Assembly: GCF_018919165.1 (NCBI RefSeq)
Contig: NZ_JAHLQM010000017.1
Location: 1 to 54,775 of the forward strand
Direction of reading: 5' to 3'
DNA from: Amphibacillus sp. MSJ-3
GTDB taxonomy: Bacteria > Bacillota > Bacilli > Bacillales > Amphibacillaceae
Length of the DNA: 54,775 bases
In this document: piece after piece, positions 18,417 through 28,798 of the stretch
Layout: each line of letters begins with the position of its first letter
Position numbering within the stretch: the first letter of the stretch is position 1
Notes under the pieces: generated by a model
Databases searched by the model: none
What the model saw: only the letters and a program-made list of their open reading frames with translations
What the model was told of the DNA's origin: nothing
Made by a program: the position numbers and the translations under genes

Positions 18417-19004
18417 ATGCAAAAGTTGGTCTATTTTGTCGGTGTTGCAGGTACTGGGAAGACAACGGTTGCCAAGAAGGTGGCGGAAGAGATTCCTTGT
18501 GCATTTTTGGATCGTGATACAGTAGGAGGACGCTTTGTTGAACGATTCCTTGAACTTCAAGGATTAGATAAGGATGACCGAGATTCAGAATTTTATAAAG
18601 AAAATTTACGTGATCTTGAATATGATACAACGAAGGATATTTGTATTGAAAATCTCCGGGTTGGACAAAATGTATTTATGATTTCTCCTTTTACATCAGA
18701 ACTAAAAAGTGAACAATATCTTGTTGATCTATTGAATGAAGCGAATAAAACAAGTGCCGAAGTTGATGTTAAGGTGATTGTTGTTACACTTCAGGATATA
18801 GAACAGCAAAAGAAACGAATTGAAAGCCGAGGAACTGAAAGAGATACATGGAAACTTGATAATTGGAGTAGCTACGAAACACGAGTTAATTTCATTCCAG
18901 AAATTAATTGGGCTATCCCAAATGAACACATTCATATTTTTGACAACTCTGGTACATTAACAGAAGAAAAAATTGCCAATTTAATTGCTTATATAAAGGA
19001 ATAA
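18417..19004 (+). CDS. P-loop kinase-like ATPase
   Basis: 195-residue protein of the AAA_33/zeta-toxin/gluconate-kinase-like P-loop kinase group. Walker A is GVAGTGKTT at residues 9-17, followed by FLDRDTVGG, where an aspartate of the substrate site is expected. IVVTLQDIEQQKKRIESRGTE resembles the lid arginine region of such kinases, and a C-terminal helix (EEKIANLIAYIKE) is typical. Substrate unknown. ATG 18417 follows GAGAGGTG; a GTG at 18405 abuts that ribosome site. Not in the corresponding B. subtilis locus. Confidence 0.7.
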   Translation: MQKLVYFVGVAGTGKTTVAKKVAEEIPCAFLDRDTVGGRFVERFLELQGLDKDDRDSEFYKENLRDLEYDTTKDICIENLRVGQNVFMISPFTSELKSEQYLVDLLNEANKTSAEVDVKVIVVTLQDIEQQKKRIESRGTERDTWKLDNWSSYETRVNFIPEINWAIPNEHIHIFDNSGTLTEEKIANLIAYIKE

Positions 19005-19026
19005 ACGATATATTTACTCCTCTTTC

Positions 19027-19254
19027 AATAAAATTTATCGCAGTGCAACTGTCAGTAAGACTCCCACATCAGGAATTTGAAGGAAAATAAAAGTTGTAAG
19101 TGGGAAGTCAACTGACAGTAGCGGCCCGATTGGTTCAACTAACATTCAGTGGGGGTGGGGAAGGTAGCTTAATCCACCAGGTCCTGTGGTAATGTCTGCA
19201 TGACCTAGATCATTTAGACCTAACCTCCACTGAATGAAGTTTCACTTTATCGCA
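19027..19254 (+). mobile_element. Dispersed MITE-like repeat, copy 3 (short form)
   Basis: Runs from TTATCGCAGTGCAACTGTCAG to GAAGTTTCACTTTATCGCAG and is joined head-to-tail to copy 4 with a shared junction. Relative to copy 4 it lacks the internal block with the GGGACGAGTAATCGCA units and passes from GATTGGTTCAA straight to CATTCAGTGGGGGTGGGG. Confidence 0.65.
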
Positions 19255-19556
19255 GTGCAACTGTCAGTAAGATTCCCACATCAAGCATGTGAAGGAAAAT
19301 AAAAGTTGTAAGTGGGGGGTCAACTGACAGTAGCGGCCCGATTGGTTCAAGGGCCTTTAGGTCATCCCCTTGTGGGACTAACAAATGTTTTCGGTGGGAC
19401 GAGTAATCGCAAGTCTCTTTGGTGGGGCGAGTAATCGCAGTCCCAGTCCCATTCAGTGGGGATGGGGAAGGTAGCTTAATCCACCAGGTCCTGTGGTAAT
19501 GTCTGCATGACCTAGATCATGTAGACCTAACCCCACTGAATGAAGTTTCACTTTAT
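19252..19556 (+). mobile_element. Dispersed MITE-like repeat, copy 4 (long form)
   Basis: Same left end as copy 3 (CTTTATCGCAGTGCAACTG), but it includes a segment with CATCCCCTTGTGGGACTAAC and two GGTGGG(G/A)CGAGTAATCGCA units before CCCAGTCCCATTCAGTGGGG. The right part CACCAGGTCCTGTGGTAATG to TGAATGAAGTTTCACTTTAT is almost identical to copy 3. No coding capacity. Confidence 0.65.
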
Positions 19557-19564
19557 AAGAAATA

Positions 19565-19593
19565 TTGCATTTTGCATAGCATACTCATATAAT
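19565..19593 (+). promoter_or_regulatory. Sigma-A-type promoter of rpoE
   Basis: TTGCAT (19565-19570), 17-bp spacer, TATAAT (19588-19593), about 80 bp before the rpoE start and directly after the repeat element. Confidence 0.6.
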
Positions 19594-19673
19594 GTACAAA
19601 TGATGAAGTCATGTTATTTAAAAAGGTTCATGAAAAGTCAGCATAATAATCAGAAAAAGGGAGTGCAGAAACG

Positions 19674-20225
19674 GTGACTCTAGCAAATATAAACCGTGAA
19701 GATTTACAAGAAAACTCAATGATTGAATTAGCAATACTTGTTTTGGAGGATCATAAGAAGGCCTTAAATTATAGAGAAATTTATGACCGAGTTTCTGAAA
19801 TGAAAGGTTTTTCTCAGGCGGAAAAAGAAGAGTATTTAGCGCAATTTTACACAGATCTTAATTTAGATGGACGTTTTTTAACCCTAGGCTCAGGAGAATG
19901 GGGGCTTAAAAAATGGTATTCAGTTGATCAAATTGATGAAGTGATTACAGTTGAAACTACACCAAAAAAACGTAAAAAGAAGAAGAAAGTAACGAAAGAG
20001 GAGTTAGAGCCATCAATTGATGATCAAGATGATGATCTAACAGAAGTTCCTTTAGATTTAGTCGATGTTGCTTATAAAAATGATGATGAAGAAGATGAAG
20101 ATATGATCACACTTAATGATGATCTCATAGATGAAGAAGACTATGATGAAGAAGATTATGAAGATGAAGATGAGTTAGACGACGAAGAAGAGGAAGAAGA
20201 CGAGGACGAATTTGATCGTAAGTAA
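19674..20225 (+). CDS. rpoE: RNA polymerase delta subunit
   Basis: Delta subunit of Gram-positive RNA polymerase, which increases transcriptional specificity and recycling. The N-terminal HARE-HTH domain (about 1-90: MIELAILVLEDHKKALNYRE, RFLTLGSGEWGLKKWY) is followed by a basic patch (KKRKKKKK) and a very acidic, disordered C-terminal tail of D/E runs, the hallmark of delta. 183 residues, GTG start. rpoE directly precedes pyrG as in B. subtilis. Confidence 0.96.
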   Translation: MTLANINREDLQENSMIELAILVLEDHKKALNYREIYDRVSEMKGFSQAEKEEYLAQFYTDLNLDGRFLTLGSGEWGLKKWYSVDQIDEVITVETTPKKRKKKKKVTKEELEPSIDDQDDDLTEVPLDLVDVAYKNDDEEDEDMITLNDDLIDEEDYDEEDYEDEDELDDEEEEEDEDEFDRK

Positions 20226-20273
20226 GAGAGAATGATTTTTTTAAAATTGCGTCCGAAAAAATAAATTAACAGC

Positions 20274-20366
20274 TTGACTTTTTTTAACGCAATGCGTAAT
20301 ATTTTATTTGGGCTCTCCAAAAAAATTATTATTAATGCGTCCCCCTATTATAGGGGGGCGCTTTTG
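20274..20366 (+). promoter_or_regulatory. pyrG promoter and CTP-responsive attenuator leader
   Basis: TTGACT (20274-20279), a 17-bp spacer and TAATAT (20297-20302) are followed 7 nt later by GGGC (20310-20313). A leader of about 25 nt then leads to the terminator hairpin GCGTCCCCC / GGGGGGCGC with a T-run (20337-20366). In B. subtilis, low CTP makes polymerase stutter G residues at a GGGC start; the extra G tract pairs with the C-rich 5' arm of the pyrG terminator and prevents termination. All the required parts are visible in the right order. Known mechanism, inferred here by homology of layout. Confidence 0.82.
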
Positions 20367-20622
20367 TATTTTTACTACGAGTGGAGTAACCAAACAATTA
20401 ACATAAGTGAGGTCACACTTGGAGAATCTATAAGCAGATGATTAAAGACAAGCTTCATTCAGTGAATGTTTTTGTACCCATTGAATGCTAGCTAATCCAA
20501 TCGAATCTTTACTCGATGTCATCTGTTTGTTATCATTTGTTATCATTTTTTAATTTTTTGAGGTAGAGACTTACAAACTGTTTAGATTGGACAAATATTT
20601 TAAGTAAAAGGGAGCGGGTTAA

Positions 20623-22221
<1,599 letters not shown>

Positions 22222-22265
22222 GATTAACAATATGAGCTAAGGATTATCTAAAAGTGAAAAATAAT

Positions 22266-22480
22266 TTGTCATCATTTGTTCACTTATTATAAAGCTTAAA
22301 GTTTTCTGGTAAAGTAAAGCTATATTCTGTGGGTGCTATTCCCGCTGAACACTTTAGAAGTCAATGGACTTCAATAATCTAAGAAACTGAATTTAGCAAT
22401 CAGGTCCAGTTAAGGGCGAAAAAGTATTTTACAAAAAAAGTGATGAATCCATCCCTAAAAATGGTTCATCACTTTTTATT
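22266..22480 (+). ncRNA. Possible small RNA gene or pyrG 3' region
   Basis: A promoter-like pair TTGTCA (22266-22271), 16 bp, TATAAA (22288-22293) is followed about 140 nt later by a strong terminator (22435-22477, AAAAAGTGATGAATCCAT against ATGGTTCATCACTTTTT). The transcript would be about 180 nt and has no ORF. It could equally be the 3' untranslated region and terminator of pyrG. I do not recognise a known RNA family. Confidence 0.3.
22435..22477 (+). terminator. Strong Rho-independent terminator downstream of pyrG
   Basis: 17-bp-class stem with one mismatch, loop CCCTAAAA, then TTTTT. It is the only clear terminator between pyrG and spo0F. The remaining 22480-22901 holds no recognised gene. 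Confidence 0.85.
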
Positions 22481-22901
22481 TTTCGAAATAATATAAAGAA
22501 TTGAAGGATAATCTTAATTTAAGTTAGAATATATTATAGACAGTGTCTAAATTTGTTAAAATTGTCTGTTCAATTAGAAGGATTAATGTCATAAAGTAGT
22601 TTGAATTGAGCGGGCAAGAAGTATGGAAATCACTGTTTTTAGCTATGAAAAAAATCAAGGAAAAGAGTAAATCTTCATTTGATGAGGAGTATGTGTCCAG
22701 TTAGGCAGGTTAAATGGATGGAAACCTTATCCAGTTAACTTAAAATATAATGCTGTATCGCATAGACGACACAGCTAGTCAATTTTGATAAATTCATTGT
22801 AAGGATATAAATTAAGAGCAAAAAATAACAAATCTATCGTTTTCGATTATGCATGAATACAACCTGAAAAAGTAAAACAACTTTTTAAATGGGGGATAAA
22901 A

Positions 22902-23264
22902 ATGAATAAAAAAGTATTAATCGTTGATGATCAACGAGGAATTCGGTTTTTATTAGAAGAAATTATCCGAAGTGAAGGTTACCGAGTTAGGAGCTGCGAA
23001 AATGGTATTCAAGCATTTGCAGAAATTGAGCGAGGAGAACCTGATTTAATCATTGTCGATTATCAATTGCCAATTAAAAATGGTGCAGAAATAATAAAAG
23101 AGCTTGAAAGTAAAGGATATTTAATCCCCACAATTGTGATGAGTGGTTTAATAGAGGAAGTAAAAGAAGTAACAGCAGAACTTCAATCAGTAAAAGATTA
23201 TTTTTCCAAACCATTTGACATCGTTAAAGCGAAGGAACAAATAAACTATTTATTACAAGGATAA
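22902..23264 (+). CDS. spo0F: Sporulation phosphorelay response regulator Spo0F
   Basis: Single-domain receiver that passes phosphate from sporulation kinases to Spo0B. Acidic pocket D9-D10, phosphoacceptor D53 (in LIIVDYQLPIKNG), S81 in place of the usual Thr/Ser switch residue, and K103 in FSKPFDI are all present. The motif VDDQRGIRFLLEE closely follows the Spo0F helix 1 that contacts kinases. 120 residues with no output domain. The pyrG-spo0F-fba order matches B. subtilis, which supports Spo0F over a CheY-like protein. Confidence 0.9.
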   Translation: MNKKVLIVDDQRGIRFLLEEIIRSEGYRVRSCENGIQAFAEIERGEPDLIIVDYQLPIKNGAEIIKELESKGYLIPTIVMSGLIEEVKEVTAELQSVKDYFSKPFDIVKAKEQINYLLQG

Positions 23265-23510
23265 TAAGCCTTAATTTTACATTATATTACTTTTTATGTT
23301 TGTATTTATTAAATATTTTAGACATTTTAAAAATAAATTAATCGTAATCGCTTACAAATGATAAGTTATCTTGCACCTCTTCATCGAAATTGGTATGCTA
23401 TTAACGTATCCAATCAAATAAAAAAATTGACTGGTTATATGAGTGTGTTCATTTTTGAACAAGCTTTATACTTATACTTAATTTTTTTATATCTTAAGGA
23501 GGAACTATTC

Positions 23511-24365
23511 ATGGCATTAGTATCAATGACAAAAATGCTACAAGATGCAAAAGCAGGTGGTTATGCGGTTGGACAATTTAATATTAATAATTTAGAATAT
23601 GTCCAAGCTATTTTACAAGCTGCTGAAGATGAAAAATCTCCAGCTATCCTCGGAGTTTCTGAAGGAGCAGCACGCTACATGGGTGGTTATGGTGTAGTTG
23701 TAGCAATGGTTAAAGCAGTTATCGAAGCACAAGGAACAACTGTACCAATTGCTATTCACTTAGACCATGGTTCAAGCTTTGATGAATGTGCGAAAGCAAT
23801 TCAAGCTGGATTCACATCAGTTATGATTGATGCATCACACGATCCATTTGAGGAAAATGTTGCAACAACTTCTAAAGTAGTTGAACTTGCTCACTTACAC
23901 GGCGTATCTGTAGAAGCTGAACTTGGAACTGTTGGTGGTCAAGAAGATGATGTTTCAGGCTCAATTATTTATGCAGATCCTAAAGAATGTAAAGAACTTG
24001 TAACACTTACTGGAATCGATACATTAGCTCCAGCACTTGGTTCTGTTCATGGTCCTTACAAAGGTGAACCAAACCTAGGTTTTAAAGAAATGGAAGAAAT
24101 CGGTGCTGAAACTGGTTTACCATTAGTACTTCATGGTGGAACTGGTATTCCATTAAAAGATATTCAAAAAGCAATTTCTTTGGGAACAGCCAAAATTAAT
24201 GTAAATACTGAAAATCAAATTCAACAAACAAAAGTGGTTCGTGAAGTATTAGCAGCAAATCCAGATATGATCGACCCACGTAAATACCTTGGACCATCTC
24301 GTGATGCCATTAAAGATACAGTCATTGGTAAAATGCGTGAATTTGGTTCTTCTAATAAAGCTTAA
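23511..24365 (+). CDS. fbaA: Fructose-bisphosphate aldolase, class II
   Basis: Zinc-dependent glycolytic aldolase that cleaves fructose-1,6-bisphosphate. [18 protein letters not shown] holds the metal and catalytic residues; [20 protein letters not shown] and [10 protein letters not shown] provide further metal ligand and phosphate-binding segments. The ATG at 23511 has a strong AAGGAGG and gives 284 residues, the usual length; the upstream in-frame extension to 23358 has no family similarity. The tal gene found downstream in B. subtilis is absent. Confidence 0.96.
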   Translation: MALVSMTKMLQDAKAGGYAVGQFNINNLEYVQAILQAAEDEKSPAILGVSEGAARYMGGYGVVVAMVKAVIEAQGTTVPIAIHLDHGSSFDECAKAIQAGFTSVMIDASHDPFEENVATTSKVVELAHLHGVSVEAELGTVGGQEDDVSGSIIYADPKECKELVTLTGIDTLAPALGSVHGPYKGEPNLGFKEMEEIGAETGLPLVLHGGTGIPLKDIQKAISLGTAKINVNTENQIQQTKVVREVLAANPDMIDPRKYLGPSRDAIKDTVIGKMREFGSSNKA

Positions 24366-24442
24366 TCAGGCTTTTTGATAATTAAGTTGAATTTTTATCG
24401 ATGCTAAATGAACTTTTAGCTCGTTTGAAGTAAATGATTGAA

Positions 24443-24490
24443 TATGGAGTTGTTGTAAAAGTGTATTACTTTTGTAGCAACTCCATTTTA
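24443..24490 (+). terminator. Rho-independent terminator of fbaA
   Basis: ATGGAGTTGTTG and TAGCAACTCCAT pair, extended by TAAAAGT/ACTTTTG. The rest of the gap up to 24854 shows no gene; a CAAACA/TTGTTTG short hairpin lies at about 24685-24705. Confidence 0.75.
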
Positions 24491-24854
24491 AATTTAACGT
24501 CTATTCCGTTTGGATTCCACTATCTAAAAGCACTCATCTGCTACATATATTCTGAGTTAGATCAGATATAACACCTTTATAAAAAAGTCTAATGACTGAA
24601 CTCATCTGGTAAAACCCTCATATTACTTATGTTTTATTTTTAGAGTAGATAGAAAGAGAATTTATTTGTATAATGATACTACGAACAAACAATAGTATTT
24701 GTTTGTTTAATAAAAAAGTTCGTAACCAATTGGATAGAGTAATCAAATTGGGATAAGAGAAGTTACAATTAAATAACGCATTAAAGCAAGAAGAACGTAT
24801 AAACTATATTAAATGAGAATAGACGACAATCATTAAGAAGTGAGGAAATTAAAA

Positions 24855-26138
24855 ATGCAAAAATTATTTGTCGAAGGTGGTACACGTTTAAAAGGAACTG
24901 TAAAAATAGGTGGAGCAAAAAATAGTGCTGTTGCTTTGTTACCGGCAACGATTTTAGCTGATTCAGAAGTGATCATAGAAGGACTACCGGATATTTCTGA
25001 CGTAGCGATTTTGGGTGAATTACTTGAAGAGATTGGTGGTACAGTTGAACGTCGACAAAGTACTGTACATATTGATCCAACGAAAATGACATCCATGCCA
25101 CTACCGAACGGAAAAGTAAAGAAACTAAGAGCATCTTATTATTTTATGGGGGCCATGCTTGGGCGTTTTAAACGTGCTGTTATTGGTTTACCCGGCGGAT
25201 GTCATATTGGCCCACGTCCAATTGATCAACATATTAAAGGTTTTGAGGCATTGGGTGCAGAGGTGACAAATGAGCAGGGAGCTATTTATTTACGTGCTGA
25301 AGAGTTAACAGGAGCAAGAATCTATCTCGATGTTGTAAGTGTTGGCGCAACAATTAATATTATGCTAGCTGCTGTTAGAGCAAAAGGAAAAACAGTGATT
25401 GAGAATGCAGCGCGCGAACCGGAAATTATTGATGTAGCCACATTACTAACAAGTATGGGAGCGAACATTAAAGGGGCAGGTACTGATGTGATCCGAATAG
25501 AAGGGGTAGATAAACTGTCAGGATGTACACATACGATTATCCCTGATCGCATTGAAGCGGGAACCTATACGATTATGGCGGCTGCACAAGGGGACGATGT
25601 TTTAATTGATAACGTCATTCCACAGCATTTGGAACCTTTATTGGCTAAGCTTCGTGAAATGGGAGCTGACATTGAAGAAGGTGAGGAACATCTACGTGTG
25701 AGACGTTCAGATAAGACGACAGCTGTAGATATTAAAACACTTGTTCATCCAGGTTTTCCAACCGATTTACAACAACCATTTACTGCCTTATTAACACAAT
25801 CAGAAGGAACATCCATTGTAACTGATACCATTTATACAGCGAGATTCAAACATATTGATGAGCTTAGACGAATGAATGCTGAAATTAAATTGGAAGGATC
25901 AAGTGCAATTATTTATGGACCGAGCAAGCTTCAAGGTGCTAAAGTACGTGCAACAGATTTACGTGCAGGTGCAGCTTTAATTATTGCAGGTCTGATGGCT
26001 GATGGGATTACAGAAATTACTGGAATAGAACATATCGAGCGTGGTTATGAGCAAATAACATCGAAATTAGCTCAGCTCGGTGCAAAGATATGGAAAGAAG
26101 AGATGACTGAGGAAGAAATAGCTCAAACCCAAAGTTAA
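24855..26138 (+). CDS. murA: UDP-N-acetylglucosamine 1-carboxyvinyltransferase
   Basis: First committed step of peptidoglycan synthesis: transfer of enolpyruvate from PEP to UDP-GlcNAc. [18 protein letters not shown] contains the Lys-Asn pair (22-23), and the fosfomycin-target cysteine is C116 in [15 protein letters not shown]. 427 residues. By position (after fba, before rho) it is the ortholog of B. subtilis MurAB/MurZ, the second paralog of Firmicutes. ATG 24855 is preceded by GTGAGG; the alternative GTG at 24840 overlaps that site. Confidence 0.95.
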   Translation: MQKLFVEGGTRLKGTVKIGGAKNSAVALLPATILADSEVIIEGLPDISDVAILGELLEEIGGTVERRQSTVHIDPTKMTSMPLPNGKVKKLRASYYFMGAMLGRFKRAVIGLPGGCHIGPRPIDQHIKGFEALGAEVTNEQGAIYLRAEELTGARIYLDVVSVGATINIMLAAVRAKGKTVIENAAREPEIIDVATLLTSMGANIKGAGTDVIRIEGVDKLSGCTHTIIPDRIEAGTYTIMAAAQGDDVLIDNVIPQHLEPLLAKLREMGADIEEGEEHLRVRRSDKTTAVDIKTLVHPGFPTDLQQPFTALLTQSEGTSIVTDTIYTARFKHIDELRRMNAEIKLEGSSAIIYGPSKLQGAKVRATDLRAGAALIIAGLMADGITEITGIEHIERGYEQITSKLAQLGAKIWKEEMTEEEIAQTQS

Positions 26139-26144
26139 TTGATT

Positions 26145-26188
26145 GATGCGGACACAAGTAAGGAAATGTGCCCGCATCGATTTTTTTA
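26145..26188 (+). terminator. Rho-independent terminator of murA
   Basis: GATGCGGACACA pairs with TGTGCCCGCATC, followed by seven T residues. Confidence 0.85.
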
Positions 26189-26266
26189 TATCAGGAGCAA
26201 ATATACTAGAAGCCTCATAATTATTGAAAAATAATACTCAATTTTATATTAAATTCCACAAATAAG

Positions 26267-26295
26267 TTGAATTTTTTTCAAAAAAGGGGTACGAT
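26267..26295 (+). promoter_or_regulatory. Probable rho promoter
   Basis: TTGAAT, 17-bp spacer, TACGAT, giving a leader of about 110 nt. B. subtilis rho is autoregulated through a long leader; no clear attenuator hairpin is visible here. Confidence 0.45.
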
Positions 26296-26408
26296 GAGAT
26301 TACCTGCTACGTACTTCTGGAAAATACACTCATAAACGATCTTCCGACGAACTAAATCCCAATTTTCAAAAGTATAAAATAAATCAATAGAATAGGTGTG
26401 ATGACTAC

Positions 26409-27680
26409 GTGTCCGAAGTAACAATTTCACAATTAGAGGAATTAACCCTAAAAGATCTCTATGCCAAAGCGAGAGAATTTAAGGTGTCTTATTATGCAAA
26501 ATTAACGAAGCGCGAACTTATTTTTTCTATTTTAAAGGCACAAGCTGAGAAGAGCGGCTATTTATTTATGGATGGTGTACTAGAAATTATTCCATCAGAA
26601 GGGTTTGGCTTCCTTAGACCAATTAATTATTCCCCTAGTGCTGAAGACATATATATTTCTGCTTCGCAAATTAGGCGTTTTGATTTAAGAAATGGGGACA
26701 AGGTATCTGGAAAAGTACGCCCACCTAAGGAAAACGAACGTTATTATGGCTTGCTTCATGTTGACGCAGTGAATAATGAAAACCCTGAATTAGCTAAAGA
26801 GCGAGTGCACTTCCCTGCCTTAACCCCACTTTATCCAAATCGAATGATGAAGCTTGAGGCTGAACCAACAAACATTTCAACGCGAATTATGGATATTGCG
26901 ACACCGGTTGGTTTCGGTCAACGTGGTTTAATTGTTGCACCTCCAAAAGCAGGAAAAACAATGCTCTTAACTGAGATCGCCAACAGCATTACCAAAAATC
27001 ATCCCGATGTAAAATTAATCATTTTATTAGTAGATGAACGGCCAGAAGAAGTAACCGATATTGAGCGTCACGTTCATCCAGACGTCGATGTTGTTAGCTC
27101 GACTTTTGATGAGGTTCCAGAGAATCATATTAAAGTATCGGAACTTGTCCTAGAAAGAGCAATGCGTTTAGTTGAACAAAAGAAAGATGTCGTTGTATTA
27201 ATGGATAGTATTACCCGATTGGCAAGAGCTTATAACTTAGTGATCCCGCCAAGTGGAAGAACCTTATCCGGTGGGATTGATCCGGCAGCCTTTCACCGTC
27301 CGAAACGCTTCTTCGGTGCAGCTCGAAATATCGAGGAGGGCGGAAGCTTTACAATTCTTGCTACAGCCCTGATTGAAACAGGTTCTAGAATGGACGATGT
27401 TATTTATGAAGAATTTAAAGGAACTGGTAATATGGAGCTTCATCTTGATCGCCAACTCGCCCAACGCCGCATCTTCCCAGCTCTAGATCTCCAACGCTCA
27501 GGTACTCGAAAAGAAGAACTTCTAATGCCAAAAGATAAGTTAGATATCGTTTGGTCAATCAGAAAGGGTTTCCAGGATTCACCGGATTTTGTCGAGCGTT
27601 TCTTAAGGAAAATTCGGTCGACTAAAACAAATGATGAATTTTTCGAACAACTTAGCGAGGAAATCAAACGTAAAAAATAA
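26409..27680 (+). CDS. rho: Transcription termination factor Rho
   Basis: Hexameric RNA-dependent ATPase that terminates transcription. The N-terminal Rho-N domain (about 5-50) and cold-shock-like RNA-binding domain ([15 protein letters not shown]) precede the ATPase core with Walker [25 protein letters not shown], and the Q-loop/R-loop regions [15 protein letters not shown]. 423 residues, normal for bacilli. GTG start preceded by AGGTGTG. glpX, found upstream of rho in B. subtilis, is absent. Confidence 0.97.
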   Translation: MSEVTISQLEELTLKDLYAKAREFKVSYYAKLTKRELIFSILKAQAEKSGYLFMDGVLEIIPSEGFGFLRPINYSPSAEDIYISASQIRRFDLRNGDKVSGKVRPPKENERYYGLLHVDAVNNENPELAKERVHFPALTPLYPNRMMKLEAEPTNISTRIMDIATPVGFGQRGLIVAPPKAGKTMLLTEIANSITKNHPDVKLIILLVDERPEEVTDIERHVHPDVDVVSSTFDEVPENHIKVSELVLERAMRLVEQKKDVVVLMDSITRLARAYNLVIPPSGRTLSGGIDPAAFHRPKRFFGAARNIEEGGSFTILATALIETGSRMDDVIYEEFKGTGNMELHLDRQLAQRRIFPALDLQRSGTRKEELLMPKDKLDIVWSIRKGFQDSPDFVERFLRKIRSTKTNDEFFEQLSEEIKRKK

Positions 27681-27691
27681 GGCATGATCAG

Positions 27692-27727
27692 CTCTCGACC
27701 CACTAGATTTGGGTTGAGGGTTTTTTA
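27692..27727 (+). terminator. Rho-independent terminator of rho
   Basis: CTCGACCCA pairs with TGGGTTGAG around CTAGATT, followed by GGTTTTTT. Confidence 0.8.
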
Positions 27728-27769
27728 ATATTTTATGATATGGGTGATTCTTGAATGCTTAGCAGACTA

Positions 27770-27799
27770 TTGTCTTTTGTTTGATGGACAAGCTATAAT
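27770..27799 (+). promoter_or_regulatory. Promoter of the first NERD gene
   Basis: TTGTCT (27770-27775), 18-bp spacer, TATAAT (27794-27799), giving a leader of about 20-25 nt before the ATG. The NERD gene therefore has its own promoter, downstream of the rho terminator. Confidence 0.65.
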
Positions 27800-27828
27800 A
27801 TAGAAAAAAATAGAAAGGAAGTTTGCTA

Positions 27829-28794
27829 ATGAAATATCAGTCTGTACAGAAAACGAACCAACTACTTCAATACGAAGCATTAGTGCCCCGTCTTAAGAAA
27901 AGTCACCCACACTATCAAAAACTCAAGCAACAATTAGGGCAAGACCTATCAGGTTACCTAGGTGAAAAAAATGTACGTTACTACTTCGAATTTATCCAGG
28001 TGAAGAAAGGCTACCACATCACCGGACTCCGATTCAAAGGAAGCACCTTCTATACACAAATCGACCACTTGATTGCTACACTCACAGCTATATTCATCAT
28101 TGAAGCGAAAAATCGGAAAGGCTATATATCACAAAATAAACATGGCCAATATTTACAGCAGTATAATCAAACAACAGTGGCATTTGACAATCCAAGAATC
28201 CAAGTAGAAATTCAAAAAAGGCAACTTAGCTACGTTCTAAAAAAACACGGTTTTCCAACAATACCAATCATCCCACTCGTTGCTTTTTCACATAACACCG
28301 TACAACTCGACCAATCAATCACATCACCAGATGTTATGATAGCCCAAGATATTCCGTTTTACATCAATGATTCTCTCTCAGCACAACATCAAGCCTCCTT
28401 CAATAATTACGAATTAAACCAATCCAATAAACTCCTAACAAAACTTCATGAACCCCTTCAAACGAATATCATTGAGGAATACCAGATTAATAAAGCTGAC
28501 CTCATACCAGGAGTTATTTGCCCAACATGTAAAAAAACTTTTACCCAACGAAAATTTGCTACATGGACCTGCCCAATATGTCAAAAATCAGATCCACTAG
28601 CTCATATTCAAGCATTGAGAGAATACGCACTTTTATTTAAACCAACAATAAACAACTCTCAAGCCCGATGGTGGTTGAACATTACCAATAAAGATTTATC
28701 ATATCGACTGATATCCCAATTCCCGCTTGTAAAACAAGTTGGAAAGAAAGCAATTCATTATGATCTATCCTCATTAATAGACAACCCAAAATAA
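27829..28794 (+). CDS. NERD-domain nuclease-like protein with zinc ribbon and C-terminal helix-turn-helix (paralog 1)
   Basis: 321 residues. The nuclease-related NERD domain (about 40-145) includes GYLGEKNVRYYFEF and a PD-(D/E)XK-like active site: D79, then E92-x-K94 in IFIIEAKNRKG. A zinc ribbon follows with C231, C234, C248 and C251 (CPTC and CPIC). The tail (272-315, TINNSQARWWLNITNKDL onwards) has the pattern of a helix-turn-helix and may bind DNA. No membrane segment. AAAGGAAG precedes the ATG; a TTG at 27823 is an alternative. A tandem array starts 4 bp after the stop codon, with no terminator between. Paralog of the gene at 43534-44490. The gene interrupts the usual rho-rpmE adjacency, so it is an insertion. 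Enzymatic activity is inferred, not known. Confidence 0.85.
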   Translation: MKYQSVQKTNQLLQYEALVPRLKKSHPHYQKLKQQLGQDLSGYLGEKNVRYYFEFIQVKKGYHITGLRFKGSTFYTQIDHLIATLTAIFIIEAKNRKGYISQNKHGQYLQQYNQTTVAFDNPRIQVEIQKRQLSYVLKKHGFPTIPIIPLVAFSHNTVQLDQSITSPDVMIAQDIPFYINDSLSAQHQASFNNYELNQSNKLLTKLHEPLQTNIIEEYQINKADLIPGVICPTCKKTFTQRKFATWTCPICQKSDPLAHIQALREYALLFKPTINNSQARWWLNITNKDLSYRLISQFPLVKQVGKKAIHYDLSSLIDNPK

Positions 28795-28798
28795 TGTG

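Noticed and set aside
23358-23510. N-terminal extension of the aldolase
   Set aside because: Not conserved in class II aldolases; a strong AAGGAGG precedes the ATG at 23511.
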